This document shows, piece by piece, positions 8,132-16,997 of a stretch of 55,720 nucleotides of DNA. The stretch is from positions 1 to 55,720 of the forward strand of contig DUVN01000001.1 in NCBI GenBank assembly GCA_012841015.1, written 5' to 3'. Position 1 is the first letter of the stretch. Every line of letters begins with the position of its first letter. This DNA is from Clostridiaceae bacterium (GTDB taxonomy: Bacteria > Bacillota > Clostridia > Saccharofermentanales > DTU023). Both the position numbers and the translations under genes were made by a program. Below the pieces are notes generated by a model. The model ran no database searches and was not told where the DNA came from. It worked only from the letters and a program-made list of their open reading frames with translations.

Positions 8132-8722
8132 TTAACCGAACAAGTTCTCAATCACGCCTTTGAATCCCATGAAGGAGACAGAGACGATGGAGGCAGCCAT
8201 CAAGGTGATGGGTAAGCCCTGTAGGAACTCGGGGATATCGGCTTTTTCCATTTTAGAACGTACGCCCGTAAACAGGAACATCGCCAGCATGTAGCCGACA
8301 CCGGCACCGAACGATGACATCATGGCGCTGATGAAGCTATACTCCTCCTGGATGTTAATCAGCATGACGCCGAGGATAGCGCAGTTCGTCGTAATGAGCG
8401 GGAGATAGATACCCATCGCCTTGTAGAGTGGTGGGAACGCCTTGCGGATAATCGCCTCAAGCACCTGCACGACGGCCGCGATGACGAGGATGAAGATAAC
8501 GGTTTGCAGATAGCCAAGGTTGATCGGTGCTAAGATGGACCAGTAGATGGGGTACGTGATGCCTGTCGCGACCATCATGACGAAGATGACGGCAACGCTC
8601 ATACCCATCGCATTTTTCAAATCTTTTGTCAGTCCTAGAAACGAACAGACGCCTAAGAACCTTGAGAGAACGAGGTTGTCGATCAGGACGACACTGAATA
8701 AAATGACGAGCATTTCTTTCAT
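8132..8722 (-). CDS. rnfA: Rnf complex membrane subunit RnfA
   Basis: 196 residues, six predicted membrane helices, full family length. Conserved family signatures include FSVVLIDNLVLSRFLGVC near the N terminus and LITTNCAILGV in the middle. These carry the Cys residues that RnfA and its paralogue RnfE use to hold an iron-sulfur centre within the membrane. It is part of the channel through which Rnf moves Na+ or H+ while passing electrons from ferredoxin to NAD+. Its start overlaps the rnfE stop by 4 bp, indicating translational coupling. Confidence 0.96.
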   Translation of the reverse strand: MKEMLVILFSVVLIDNLVLSRFLGVCSFLGLTKDLKNAMGMSVAVIFVMMVATGITYPIYWSILAPINLGYLQTVIFILVIAAVVQVLEAIIRKAFPPLYKAMGIYLPLITTNCAILGVMLINIQEEYSFISAMMSSFGAGVGYMLAMFLFTGVRSKMEKADIPEFLQGLPITLMAASIVSVSFMGFKGVIENLFG

Positions 8723-9531
8723 TTCGTTTCCTCCCTTTCTGACTGTTTCGCATCCTTAAGATTAGCGAGGACACCTGGCTCGGTCTGTGTTTCGGGGACG
8801 GCGGCTTTTGCCGTACCTGATCCGTTGAGAGAGCCTGACTCCTGACCGGCAGAAGCAGTTTGAGCGTTGATGCAACCGGGGCATTTTGTGCAGTCGATCG
8901 CTGCCTGTGGCCTTCGTGCGTAAAAACGCTTGTTCAGTTTCTGCGTGATGGCGACCGTGATGCCGAAGACGGCGAACCCGCCTGCAGGCAATCCGAAAAT
9001 CATCATCGGCTGCAGTCCGCCTTCTGTAATCCAAGGCATCTTCACTCCAAAGAATGTCCCGAAGCCGAGGATTTCCCGGATCGAACCGATAAAGAAGAGT
9101 GCGAGTGTAAATCCGACACCCATTCCGAGTCCATCAACGGCGGAGCGGATAATACCGTGGCTGTTCGCAAACGCCTCCGCACGTCCAAGGATGATGCAGT
9201 TGACGGTGATCAACGGGATGAAGATCCCAAGCGAGGCATTTAACGCCGGCACGTAAGCTTGCATCAGGAATTGCAGGACGGTCACGAGGCTGGCAATGAT
9301 CGTGATGTAGGCAGGGATTCTGACTTTGTCGGGGATGATCTTCCGCAAGAGTGAGATGATGACGTTTGACATGATCAGTACGGCCGTTGCAGCGATTCCC
9401 ATGCCCACTCCATTCCAAGCCGATGTTGTGACAGCGAGTGCCGGACACGTTCCAAGCACTAAGATGAGGAGCGGATTCTCTTTGAGGATACCTTTTAGGA
9501 ATTCATATAATAAAGAGTTTTTATTTTTCAT
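8719..9531 (-). CDS. rnfE: Rnf complex membrane subunit RnfE with Cys-rich tail
   Basis: 270 residues. Residues 1-200 are a normal RnfE: NPLLILVLGTCPALAVTTSA and LITVNCIILGRAEAF carry the conserved Cys residues of the RnfA/RnfE pair, with six membrane spans. The last 65 residues are unusual. A cytoplasmic tail contains DCTKCPGC (CxxCxxC) followed by a long Ser/Gly/Ala/Pro/Thr-rich stretch. Many RnfE proteins end soon after the last helix, so the tail is an addition in this lineage; it might bind metal or tether partners. The start overlaps the rnfG end by 4 bp. Confidence 0.94.
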   Translation of the reverse strand: MKNKNSLLYEFLKGILKENPLLILVLGTCPALAVTTSAWNGVGMGIAATAVLIMSNVIISLLRKIIPDKVRIPAYITIIASLVTVLQFLMQAYVPALNASLGIFIPLITVNCIILGRAEAFANSHGIIRSAVDGLGMGVGFTLALFFIGSIREILGFGTFFGVKMPWITEGGLQPMMIFGLPAGGFAVFGITVAITQKLNKRFYARRPQAAIDCTKCPGCINAQTASAGQESGSLNGSGTAKAAVPETQTEPGVLANLKDAKQSEREETK

Positions 9532-10163
9532 GGCGTATTCCCTCCTTCCGTCGGCATGAAAGCATTGAAGGCTGCTGCTGCCGATTTAACGGAGTTAATC
9601 ACGGATTTGGATGAGATGGTGGCGCTGCTCACCATGTCAAGATCGTCGAGAGGATCGGATAGGTCACGTCCCTTGAACTGATCGGTGAACGGTGCCAAAG
9701 CGACATTCTGTCCCAACCCTGCTGTTTCGTTCGATGCGTCTGGGACGATACCGACGATCACACCTTCAAGATCGAAACCGACCATGACCGGCAACTTGCC
9801 GCCGTAGCCTTTACTCTCTGCGCGAACGATCGCTCCGACGACTGTGCTCCCTTGCTTGACGACGAAAAGTTCCTTGACGTCAGGGTGATCGACCGTCAAG
9901 TCAACAGGGTTGCCAGTGGGAAAAAGCTTTCCGGCTTCTTTGACAGATTCTTCCGGAAACTCATCGGCATCGGGGAAGAGCATCCGCTTATTTTCATCGG
10001 CAATCAGTTTTTCTTGTTTTTCACGTGCTTCCGCGGTCATCGTTGCCGTGACGGCGAGGATAGCGACACAAGCAGCACAGATCAACGTCAGAAGGATGAC
10101 GGGCATCACGCCCCTTTCGATGAGGGGGACATGCGAGTTATTCTTTTTCTCATGATTTGGCAT
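9528..10163 (-). CDS. rnfG: Rnf complex FMN-binding subunit RnfG
   Basis: 211 residues. One N-terminal membrane helix (GVMPVILLTLICAACVAILA) is followed by an extracytoplasmic FMN-binding domain. The flavinylation motif is seen as VSSATISS; the Thr should carry FMN through a phosphoester bond made by ApbE, which is not in this window. The ATG at 10163 follows GGAGG; an upstream TTG at 10178 would include that ribosome binding site and is rejected. RnfG passes electrons between the membrane subunits and RnfD. Confidence 0.95.
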   Translation of the reverse strand: MPNHEKKNNSHVPLIERGVMPVILLTLICAACVAILAVTATMTAEAREKQEKLIADENKRMLFPDADEFPEESVKEAGKLFPTGNPVDLTVDHPDVKELFVVKQGSTVVGAIVRAESKGYGGKLPVMVGFDLEGVIVGIVPDASNETAGLGQNVALAPFTDQFKGRDLSDPLDDLDMVSSATISSKSVINSVKSAAAAFNAFMPTEGGNTP

Positions 10164-11094
10164 GTTTGACACCTCCAACCGTTAAGGGTGTTGTCCAACG
10201 CTCGATGTGAGGGGTGAGAATATTCATCAATAATATGGCGAACGAGACACCCTCTGGCATGGAACTGTACACACGTAGGAGTCCAGTTAATAATCCCGCA
10301 CCGACACCAAAAATGATTTTCCCGAGAATTGTGGTAGGCGTCGTCACATAATCTGTCACCATGAAAAACGCTGCCAAGATGAGTGCGCCCGAGAGCAAGT
10401 GAACGAGAACGTCTTGTCCTGTTGCCAACATAAAGAGTGCAGTCGTGCTAATAAAAGAAAGCGGTGCCCAAATATCGATGATTCCTGTCACGAGGAGGAA
10501 GATGCCACCGATGAGGAGTGCGATGACTGAAGTCTCGCCGATACATCCAGCATGGCGTCCGAGGAATAAGTCAAGCGTTGAGGGCAAAGATTCCTGGCCT
10601 TGTTTGACGATAGCCAACGGCGTTGCGCTTGATACGAGATCGGTTGCTGTCTCACCTACACATTTACCGAGAACACTGAACGTAGAAATTTGTGCCGTGA
10701 AAGAGACGGAAAGGACAATACGTGCCGTGACGGCGGGGTTTGCAAAGTTATCGCCAAGCCCTCCGAACATCTGTTTAACGACGACGATGGCGACGAAATT
10801 GCCGATGAGCAAGACCCAGATCGGGCAGTCAACGGGTAGGCTCGCCGCTAGGAGCAAGCCGGTGACAACGGCAGAGAGGTCGCCAACTGTTTGCTTTCTC
10901 TTCATGACGCGCCTAGCAATCGCCTCAAAAAATGATGCAGAGGCAGCGCTGATGCCGAATAGCATCAAGGCTCTCCAGCCAAAGATGAAAGTCGATGCGA
11001 TGATAACGGGGACGAGCGCAATGATGACGTATAACATCACCGAGCGCGTCGTTACCTTGTCGCGGATATGCGGTGAAGCAGATACACGAAGCAT
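10150..11094 (-). CDS. rnfD: Rnf complex flavin-carrying membrane subunit RnfD
   Basis: 314 residues, NqrB/RnfD family, about eight to ten membrane helices. It starts MLRVSASPHIRDK, the classic N terminus (SPHxR). The covalent FMN motif is DLVSSATPLAIVK, with Thr in SAT as the attachment site. An upstream open frame to 11214 is not used: AAAGGAGG sits just before the ATG at 11094, and the ATG shares one base with the rnfC stop (TGATG). Its end overlaps the rnfG start by 14 bp. Confidence 0.95.
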   Translation of the reverse strand: MLRVSASPHIRDKVTTRSVMLYVIIALVPVIIASTFIFGWRALMLFGISAASASFFEAIARRVMKRKQTVGDLSAVVTGLLLAASLPVDCPIWVLLIGNFVAIVVVKQMFGGLGDNFANPAVTARIVLSVSFTAQISTFSVLGKCVGETATDLVSSATPLAIVKQGQESLPSTLDLFLGRHAGCIGETSVIALLIGGIFLLVTGIIDIWAPLSFISTTALFMLATGQDVLVHLLSGALILAAFFMVTDYVTTPTTILGKIIFGVGAGLLTGLLRVYSSMPEGVSFAILLMNILTPHIERWTTPLTVGGVKHAKS

Positions 11095-12446
11095 CAGTCT
11101 TTGCCTCCTTTCTCGCGAGCGGCCGCTCGCGCGGCGCGAACAAGTGCCTTGCCGATCCGGATATTCTGTACAAGGTATCGCTTGGCAGGGCAGACGTACG
11201 TGCAACTGCCGCACTCGATACAGTTGAGTACGTGGCGTTCCTCGAGCTCAGCTGTGTTGTTGGCGCGTGCTGCCTTATCGAGCGCGGCAGGCATCAGCTT
11301 CATCGGACACGCACGGAAACAGCGACCGCACTGAATGCAAGCTGATTCCTCAGGGAGAATCGCTTCTTCTTCTGTGAAAACGAGAATTGCATTATTATGC
11401 TTCAGAATTGGGCGCGTGATGTCATCGACGGCGACACCCATCATCGGCCCGCCCATGATAATTTTTCTCGCTTCAGCCTTCAGTCCTCCCGCCTTCTCGA
11501 TGACTTCTTCAATGGTGCTCCCTATTGGGACTTCGAAGTTGCCGGGTGTCTTGACGGCACCTCCATCGAGCGTGATCCATTTCTTGACGAGCGGCATGCC
11601 CGTCTTCAGGTATTGCGCAATGAACCAGAGTGTCGTGACGTTCTGGACAATGACACCGACATCGGCAGGCAAACCACCTTCAGGGACAATGCGACCGTTG
11701 ATTAAGTTAATCAGGACTTTCTCTGCTCCTGTCGGATATGAAGTCGGCAGGACTTTCACCTCGACGTTGCCTTGACCTTCACGCTTGGCACGCTTGGCTG
11801 CTTCTTTTAGTGCTGCAGCGGCGTCCTTTTTGTTGTCTTCAATTCCGATGACGACGTTGTCGATATTGCACCATTGCGCTGTCGCAAGTGCACCGGCAAT
11901 GCAGTCGTCAGCGTTCTCGATACAGATCCGATTGTCTGTCGTAATGTAGGGTTCGCACTCCGCCGCGTTGACAATGAGAGTATCAACTTTTTTGCCGGGT
12001 GGCGGGTTGAGTTTGATGTGTGTCGGGAAAGCAGCTCCGCCGAGTCCGACGAGACCTGAGGAGCGGATAGCCTCGATGAAGCTAGCATGATCTGTGACAA
12101 CAGGCTTTTGGATGTGGTCGGAGACCGTGTCTTTACCGTCTGAAATAATCGTCACGTACTGTGCGTGACTTCCGTCACTCAAAATCTGCTCCCTCACCGA
12201 TTCGACAACGCCGGAGACGCTCGCATGAACGGGAACACTCCACGATCCGAGCGGTTTCCCGAGAGGATCTCCAATGTCGACGTGGTCACCTTTTGCTACG
12301 ATTGCTTCACAGCCGGGACCAACTTGCATGTCAAGAGGGATTGTTACACGGGAAAAGCCAGAGAGCGGTTTGATAGCGAGACCGGCAGTTCCCTTCCTGT
12401 CAGCGGGATGAATCGCCCGCGACAAGCCAAGCCATTTCATCTTCAT
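11094..12446 (-). CDS. rnfC: Rnf complex subunit RnfC (NADH-side, Fe-S and flavin)
   Basis: 450 residues, standard length without the long C-terminal repeats seen in some proteobacteria. Order of domains: N-terminal RnfC barrel-sandwich (KPLSGFSRVTIPLDMQVGP), the FMN/NADH-binding region related to NuoF (GLGGAAFPTHIKLNPP, the VNAAECEPYIT motif), then two 4Fe-4S motifs (CIQCGRCFRACP and CIECGSCTYVCP). It is peripheral on the cytoplasmic face and hands electrons to NAD+. First gene of rnfCDGEAB, the usual order in Clostridia. The promoter should lie between 12447 and 12600, but I cannot pick it with confidence. Confidence 0.96.
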   Translation of the reverse strand: MKMKWLGLSRAIHPADRKGTAGLAIKPLSGFSRVTIPLDMQVGPGCEAIVAKGDHVDIGDPLGKPLGSWSVPVHASVSGVVESVREQILSDGSHAQYVTIISDGKDTVSDHIQKPVVTDHASFIEAIRSSGLVGLGGAAFPTHIKLNPPPGKKVDTLIVNAAECEPYITTDNRICIENADDCIAGALATAQWCNIDNVVIGIEDNKKDAAAALKEAAKRAKREGQGNVEVKVLPTSYPTGAEKVLINLINGRIVPEGGLPADVGVIVQNVTTLWFIAQYLKTGMPLVKKWITLDGGAVKTPGNFEVPIGSTIEEVIEKAGGLKAEARKIIMGGPMMGVAVDDITRPILKHNNAILVFTEEEAILPEESACIQCGRCFRACPMKLMPAALDKAARANNTAELEERHVLNCIECGSCTYVCPAKRYLVQNIRIGKALVRAARAAAREKGGKD

Positions 12447-12594
12447 ACGTCAACCTTTGCTTCTTTTAGAGATAGGAAATGCATGCAGAAAGCATAATAA
12501 TTAGATTACTCTCCTATCTATTCCATGCTTTTGTGCTTTACTTAGTTTAACGCTAAGCGTCAGATTCTTCAATGGTCAACGAGAAGAGGGACTG

Positions 12595-12603
12595 TGTTAG
12601 AAT
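12595..12603 (+). promoter_or_regulatory. Extended -10 element upstream of the MATE gene
   Basis: TGTTAGAAT, a TGn extended -10 without a good -35. It lies about 30 bp before the ATG at 12635 and inside the longer open frame that begins at 12572, which supports the shorter start. Confidence 0.35.
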
Positions 12604-12634
12604 CTCTCTTGATCAGTCAAAGAACGGAGATTTC

Positions 12635-13993
12635 ATGCGCGCAAAAAAAGAAATCAATTTGCTCGAAGGGCGTATTTTGCCAACGATCGTAAGGCTGGCG
12701 ATGCCAATCATGGCGAGTTCTTTTGTGGGGCTCGCCTATACGCTGACCGATATGTTCTGGGTTGCCGGGTTAGGCGACCGTGCCGTTGCCGCCGTCGGAT
12801 CGGGCGGAACATTGCTCTGGCTCATCGACAATTTGTTTTCCATCCCGCGTGTGGGCGGACAGGTGCTTGTCGGACAATCACTTGGCGCCGGTAAGGTAGA
12901 CGAAGCGAGGATGTGGACGCGAGCAGCACTTCGTCTCGGGTATACGATGGCTTTTGTTGCGACACTTCTGTTTGTCTTCATGTCGGACACAATCACGTCT
13001 GTCTACCAATTCAACGACGCCGAAACAATTATTCGAACCGAGATGTATATACGGATCGTAAGTCTTGGTCTCATACCAAAAGTCGGTGTGCGGCTCTATA
13101 ATGCCGTTTTCACGGCTTCGGGAAACAGCTTCACACCTTTTGTCATTTACGTCACTGGACTCGTGATCAATATGATGCTCGACCCTCTCTTCATTCTCGT
13201 TTTTAAGTGGGATGTCGCCGGAGCTGCTATCGCGACTGTTATTGCTGAGACAGTCGCCTACGTGCTCATGTTGGTCGCTATCAGACGGAATGAAGTGTTT
13301 TCAAATCTGCGCCTTTTTCGCGAGCGTATGCAGCTTCAACGGCTGAAGCCTATGTTGAAACTAGGAGCGCCAATCTCCATTCAAGGGTCAATGCATGCCG
13401 TTGCGACGATCCTTATCTCTCGGCAGATTGTCAGGTTTGGCGACCTCGCTGTAGCAGCTCAACGGCTCGGAGCTCAAATCGAGAGTATTTCGTGGATGAC
13501 AGCGGACGGTTTTAGTGTCGCAGTTAACGCTTTCATGGCGCAAAACTACGGTGCCCGCTCATTCGATCGTGTAGGAAAAGGATATCGCGTCGGCTTTTGG
13601 CTTATCGCTTCGATTTGCACTGTGGCGTCGCTTATCATCTATTTTCTAGGCGGGTCGTTTATGGCGATTTTTTTCTCCGATCCCGTAGCGGTCACGCATG
13701 GGCGCGAGTACCTGCAAATTCTCTCAGCTTCCCAACTGCTCCAAGGGATGACCTTGCTGACGAGTTCTGCTTTTTCTGCTCTCGGGCAGTCATTTATTCC
13801 CTCGATCATCATGACGAGCTTCATGTTACTACGACTTCCGATTGGAGCGATGCTCTCCGCCACCTCGCTCGGCGTCAAGGGAATCTGGTGGGCCTTCACC
13901 ATCACGACGAACATCGCCGGCTTAATTCTCATCGCGATTTTTCCATTCTTCATACGCCGTTTGCAAAATAAGGAGAAGGGGTTCTGTAAATGA
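12635..13993 (+). CDS. MATE family multidrug/toxin exporter
   Basis: 452 residues, twelve membrane helices in two MatE repeats. The N terminus (EGRILPTIVRLAMPIMASSF), the helix 1-2 turn TDMFWVAGLGDRAVAAVG and the second-half match (KLGAPISIQGSMHAVATILI) are typical. MATE proteins export cationic drugs or metabolites in exchange for Na+ or H+. I chose the ATG at 12635 (GGAG 7 nt upstream) over 12572, because the extra N-terminal residues are not conserved and contain a probable promoter. Divergent from rnfC; the substrate cannot be told. Confidence 0.92.
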   Translation: MRAKKEINLLEGRILPTIVRLAMPIMASSFVGLAYTLTDMFWVAGLGDRAVAAVGSGGTLLWLIDNLFSIPRVGGQVLVGQSLGAGKVDEARMWTRAALRLGYTMAFVATLLFVFMSDTITSVYQFNDAETIIRTEMYIRIVSLGLIPKVGVRLYNAVFTASGNSFTPFVIYVTGLVINMMLDPLFILVFKWDVAGAAIATVIAETVAYVLMLVAIRRNEVFSNLRLFRERMQLQRLKPMLKLGAPISIQGSMHAVATILISRQIVRFGDLAVAAQRLGAQIESISWMTADGFSVAVNAFMAQNYGARSFDRVGKGYRVGFWLIASICTVASLIIYFLGGSFMAIFFSDPVAVTHGREYLQILSASQLLQGMTLLTSSAFSALGQSFIPSIIMTSFMLLRLPIGAMLSATSLGVKGIWWAFTITTNIAGLILIAIFPFFIRRLQNKEKGFCK

Positions 13994-14090
13994 AAGCCAA
14001 CCTCGGCCGGCTGCCCCGCGCTTCTCACTGTCCAGGTTACTTTGGCATTCAGCTACTTTGGCATTCATATTGTCTCGGCGATTTGAACGC

Positions 14091-14120
14091 TTGCGAAGAA
14101 GCGTGTTCGTGTGCTATCAT
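14091..14120 (+). promoter_or_regulatory. Putative promoter of secG
   Basis: TTGCGA at 14091-14096, 18-bp spacer, TATCAT at 14115-14120. Just upstream a 14-bp direct repeat (TACTTTGGCATTCA) occurs twice in tandem. Confidence 0.4.
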
Positions 14121-14153
14121 GGCGTGCGCACGTTGTGAAAGGGAGGATGCCAC

Positions 14154-14405
14154 ATGAAAGTCGCGCAGATTATTTTTGCCGTGTTAGATATCATCGCATG
14201 TATCGGTCTCATTGTGACCGTTATGTTGCAGGAAAGTAAATCAAAGGGGCTTGGTGTTTTGGCGGGTGATTCCGGGTCGGATACGTTTTACGGCAAGTCG
14301 AAAGGGCGCAGTAAGGAATCTAAATTAAGAATGCTGACAAGCATTTTTGCTGTTTCGTTTGCCGTGTTCACGATGGTACTTTATTTGTTGACCGGTCGCG
14401 GATAG
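14154..14405 (+). CDS. secG: Preprotein translocase subunit SecG
   Basis: 83 residues. Two membrane helices (residues about 5-25 and 60-80) flank a cytoplasmic loop containing VMLQESKSKGLG and GDSGSDTFYGKSKGRSKESK, which match the SecG signature (LQ.sKg.Gl...fgg..). SecG binds SecYE and helps SecA-driven export. GGGAGG precedes the ATG at good distance. In many Firmicutes secG is followed by rnr and smpB; here it stands alone with its own terminator. Confidence 0.93.
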   Translation: MKVAQIIFAVLDIIACIGLIVTVMLQESKSKGLGVLAGDSGSDTFYGKSKGRSKESKLRMLTSIFAVSFAVFTMVLYLLTGRG

Positions 14406-14436
14406 AAGAGACAATGGCGTAGCCACAATCGAAAGG

Positions 14437-14458
14437 AGAGCCAAGAGGCTCTTTTTTT
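14437..14458 (+). terminator. Intrinsic terminator of secG
   Basis: AGAGCC / GGCTCT stem, AAGA loop, then a run of seven Ts. Confidence 0.9.
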
Positions 14459-14486
14459 GTTGTATTCAATAGTTGTAGTATATAAT
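14457..14486 (+). promoter_or_regulatory. Promoter of the mtaB region
   Basis: TTGTTG at 14457-14462, 18-bp spacer, perfect TATAAT at 14481-14486. It partly overlaps the T-run of the secG terminator. Confidence 0.55.
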
Positions 14487-14592
14487 CTTGCGATGAGTTG
14501 ACGGCTTGTTTGTATACCAGCCAACGGAACGAAGGGATGAGCATGTCTCACGCTCATCCGATGACGATTAGCGAACTCATGGGAGGAGAAGA

Positions 14593-16098
14593 GTGGTTCG
14601 TATCGCTTTCGCATCGCTAGGATGCAAGACAAATCAATATGAATCAGATGCGCTGGCCGAATGGTTTCGAAGGAATGGTTTTTCCGTCGTTGACGATCAC
14701 GAAGTGGCGGATATTTACGTGCTCAACACATGTACCGTTACAGCTGAAGCGGAGCGAAAAGCGCGCCAACTATTCAGACGATACAAAAAGCACAATAGGC
14801 ATGCGTTAATCGTTGCCTGCGGATGTTATGCACAACGTGCTGATCTATCTGACTTTGCAGACATCTCTGTGGGGACAGTCGGGCGCGCGCAAATACCAGC
14901 ACTCATCATTGAAGCATTGATGGAGAGAGGTGTACTCAAATCGTCTTATCGGGCTGCGGACATGCCGATCGGTGTTCCTTTAAATCGTCAGTGTGTTGAA
15001 GTCGGCGAGAATGTCACCGGAAGCGTGGAGATACTGAGAGTGCCGGACAAAGGCATTCCTTATGAGGAGCTGCCGGCTCCCGCCATTCCTCGTGAGACGC
15101 GTGCGTTCTTGAAAGTCCAGGATGGTTGTGATAATCGCTGTGCTTATTGCGCCATTTCTCTCGCTCGCGGTCCGTCTAGGAGCCGGAAGCTCTCCAATAT
15201 TATCGAAGAAGCGCAAGAACTCGTTGCGCACGGATTTTCGGAATTCGTACTTACGGGAACAAATCTCAATCTCTACGGATTTGATTTTCGTCGGCACACT
15301 GGCGCCGCCAACAAATGTGGATCTTCTTCGTCAGAATTATCTGTTCCGCGTATAGTCCCGGATGCTGCGAGCGATTTGGCCGACGTCATCGTTGCGCTTG
15401 GTCGTGTCGCGGGTGTCCGAAGGTTACGTCTCGGATCGCTCGAGTCGGAGTTGATTACGGAGGAATTCATCGAAAAAATTGTCAATGTCGAGAGCCTTTG
15501 CCCGTCTTTCCACCTTTCTTTGCAAAGTGGCTCTGACCGTGTTCTGCGAGCGATGGGGCGGCGCGATACACGCCACTCCTACCGCAATGCTGTCTCAAAG
15601 CTTCGAGCGGCTTTTCCGGATGCAGGGATTACAACCGATCTGATTGTCGGATTTCCGGGCGAGACGCGTGATGATTTCGAAGAGACGCTCTCATTTTGCG
15701 ATGAGATTAGGTTTTTACGCATCCATGTATTTCGTTTTTCTTCTCGTCCCGGAACACGTGCAGAAAAGTTGTCACGTCAAGTTCCCGACTCGATCGCTGC
15801 AGAACGATCGGTGATTCTGCGCGCGAAAGCGGCACAGCTTGCCGAAGCCGCTATTCGCGATCGTATTGGGCAGACACGAGATGTTCTGATCGAAAAGTTC
15901 GACTCGCATGGTCGAGCAGAAGGCTATACGCCCGAATACATTTTCGTCAAGGGGCACGGTCTTTCCGATGTGTATGGAGGCAAAGGACTGGGGAAAGGTT
16001 CTATCGTTCCGATGCAGATCGTGGGTGCGGAAGAGCAAACGGCCATTGCGAGACCGTTTTTTGACGGAGCTTCGTCTTATATTGTGCCTAGATTGTGA
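14593..16098 (+). CDS. mtaB: tRNA (t6A37) C2-methylthiotransferase MtaB
   Basis: 501 residues, radical-SAM methylthiotransferase. The N-terminal UPF0004 domain starts FASLGCKTNQYESDALAEWF and carries three cluster Cys (in GCK, NTCTV and CGCYAQ). The radical-SAM core has CDNRCAYC (CxxxCxxC). The C terminus has a TRAM-like domain (DVLIEKFDSHGRAEGYTPEY). It turns t6A37 into ms2t6A37 in tRNAs reading ANN codons. The NQYE motif distinguishes MtaB from MiaB and RimO. An extra Ser-rich loop of about 30 residues (near GAANKCGSSSSELSVPRIV) interrupts the barrel compared with usual members (about 430-450 aa). Start GTG with GGAGGAG before it. Confidence 0.93.
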   Translation: MVRIAFASLGCKTNQYESDALAEWFRRNGFSVVDDHEVADIYVLNTCTVTAEAERKARQLFRRYKKHNRHALIVACGCYAQRADLSDFADISVGTVGRAQIPALIIEALMERGVLKSSYRAADMPIGVPLNRQCVEVGENVTGSVEILRVPDKGIPYEELPAPAIPRETRAFLKVQDGCDNRCAYCAISLARGPSRSRKLSNIIEEAQELVAHGFSEFVLTGTNLNLYGFDFRRHTGAANKCGSSSSELSVPRIVPDAASDLADVIVALGRVAGVRRLRLGSLESELITEEFIEKIVNVESLCPSFHLSLQSGSDRVLRAMGRRDTRHSYRNAVSKLRAAFPDAGITTDLIVGFPGETRDDFEETLSFCDEIRFLRIHVFRFSSRPGTRAEKLSRQVPDSIAAERSVILRAKAAQLAEAAIRDRIGQTRDVLIEKFDSHGRAEGYTPEYIFVKGHGLSDVYGGKGLGKGSIVPMQIVGAEEQTAIARPFFDGASSYIVPRL

Positions 16099-16152
16099 GT
16101 TATATGCTACAACAGGTTGCCTTAGAATGGTAAACTGACATTGGAGGTACCT

Positions 16153-16404
16153 ATGGTCGAACAAGATACGAATCGTTTTGAAATTGGCAGTGAGAAGCGT
16201 CTTGCGGCTCATCAGATTATGGCAGAAGTCATGAGGGCTATGGAAGAGAAGGGTTACAACCCGATCAATCAGTTAGTTGGTTATTTTATTTCGGGTGACC
16301 CGACGTATATCACGAGCCATCTAGGCGCGCGTGGGGTGATTCGCCGCATGGAGCGCGATGAACTGCTCGAAGTTATACTGAGAGACTACATCGATCGTCT
16401 CTAG
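16153..16404 (+). CDS. ireB: IreB family regulatory protein (UPF0297)
   Basis: 83 residues, full family length. It contains the conserved stretches AAHQIMAEVMRAMEEKGYNP, NQLVGYFISGDPTYIT and the ending AR-x-xIRR-x-ERDELLE. In Enterococcus IreB is a phosphorylation target of the IreK Ser/Thr kinase and affects cephalosporin resistance. The ATG at 16153 has GGAGG 8 nt upstream; the TTG at 16141 would overlap that site. It leads the ireB-ruvX-DUF1292 cluster, a gene order conserved across Firmicutes. Confidence 0.95.
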   Translation: MVEQDTNRFEIGSEKRLAAHQIMAEVMRAMEEKGYNPINQLVGYFISGDPTYITSHLGARGVIRRMERDELLEVILRDYIDRL

Positions 16405-16408
16405 TTTT

Positions 16409-16858
16409 GTGAACAAGCGGGTGCTCGGAATTGATTACGGGACAAGGAGAGTGGGTATCGCAATAAGCGACCCGCTTCGTCTCGTTGCACGCCGCCTAGA
16501 AACAGTGATTCGCAGACACGGCGATGAACCGGGACCTGTTGATCGTATCGCGTTACTGTGCCGTGAATACGATGTCGATACCATCGTCGTCGGACTGCCT
16601 CTCAGGACAGATGGCAAAGAGTCATCGATCGCTCGTGAGGCAGTCTTGTTTGCAGATGCATTGCGGGAAAAGACAGAGTTGACGGTTGAATTGTTCGATG
16701 AGCGCTACACGTCGCAACTCGCAAGTCGTGTGATGGTTGAGACAGGTGCAGGAAAGCGCGGAAAATGGCGCAACAAGGAACTCATCGATCAGCTGGCAGC
16801 TGAGATTCTTTTGCAGGGATGGCTTGATACGCAGAGGGGCGGATTTTACGGTCGATGA
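16409..16858 (+). CDS. ruvX: Putative Holliday junction resolvase / pre-16S rRNA nuclease RuvX (YqgF)
   Basis: 149 residues. It has the RNase H-like fold with the family motifs LGIDYGTRRVGIAISDP at the N terminus (first catalytic Asp), VVGLPLRTDG in the middle, and DERYTSQLASR, followed by the final catalytic Asp in ELIDQLAAEILLQ. Members trim the 5' end of pre-16S rRNA and were first predicted as Holliday resolvases. Start GTG, 4 bp behind ireB, so it is surely co-transcribed. Confidence 0.94.
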   Translation: MNKRVLGIDYGTRRVGIAISDPLRLVARRLETVIRRHGDEPGPVDRIALLCREYDVDTIVVGLPLRTDGKESSIAREAVLFADALREKTELTVELFDERYTSQLASRVMVETGAGKRGKWRNKELIDQLAAEILLQGWLDTQRGGFYGR

Positions 16859-16901
16859 CTGTCGTATCACGCTGCGAACAGAAGATAACTCGCCGAGAAC
16901 A

Positions 16902-16910
16902 TGCTATAAT
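16902..16910 (+). promoter_or_regulatory. Extended -10 promoter before the DUF1292 genes
   Basis: TGCTATAAT, a perfect TATAAT with TGn extension, about 90 bp before the start at 16998. The -35 is weak. It gives the DUF1292 pair a transcription start independent of ruvX. Confidence 0.5.
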
Positions 16911-16997
16911 GCGTTCGTTCATGTGTCCTAGTCGTGCGACGATTAGCGTACGAGATCAGATGCTGAACTTCGTAATACACAATCCTTAAGGGAGGAT

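Noticed and set aside
8860-9256. Plus-strand open frames across the rnf genes (and similar frames opposite gnd, larA and uidA)
   Set aside because: They are antisense shadows of strongly conserved genes, with no ribosome binding sites or family similarity.
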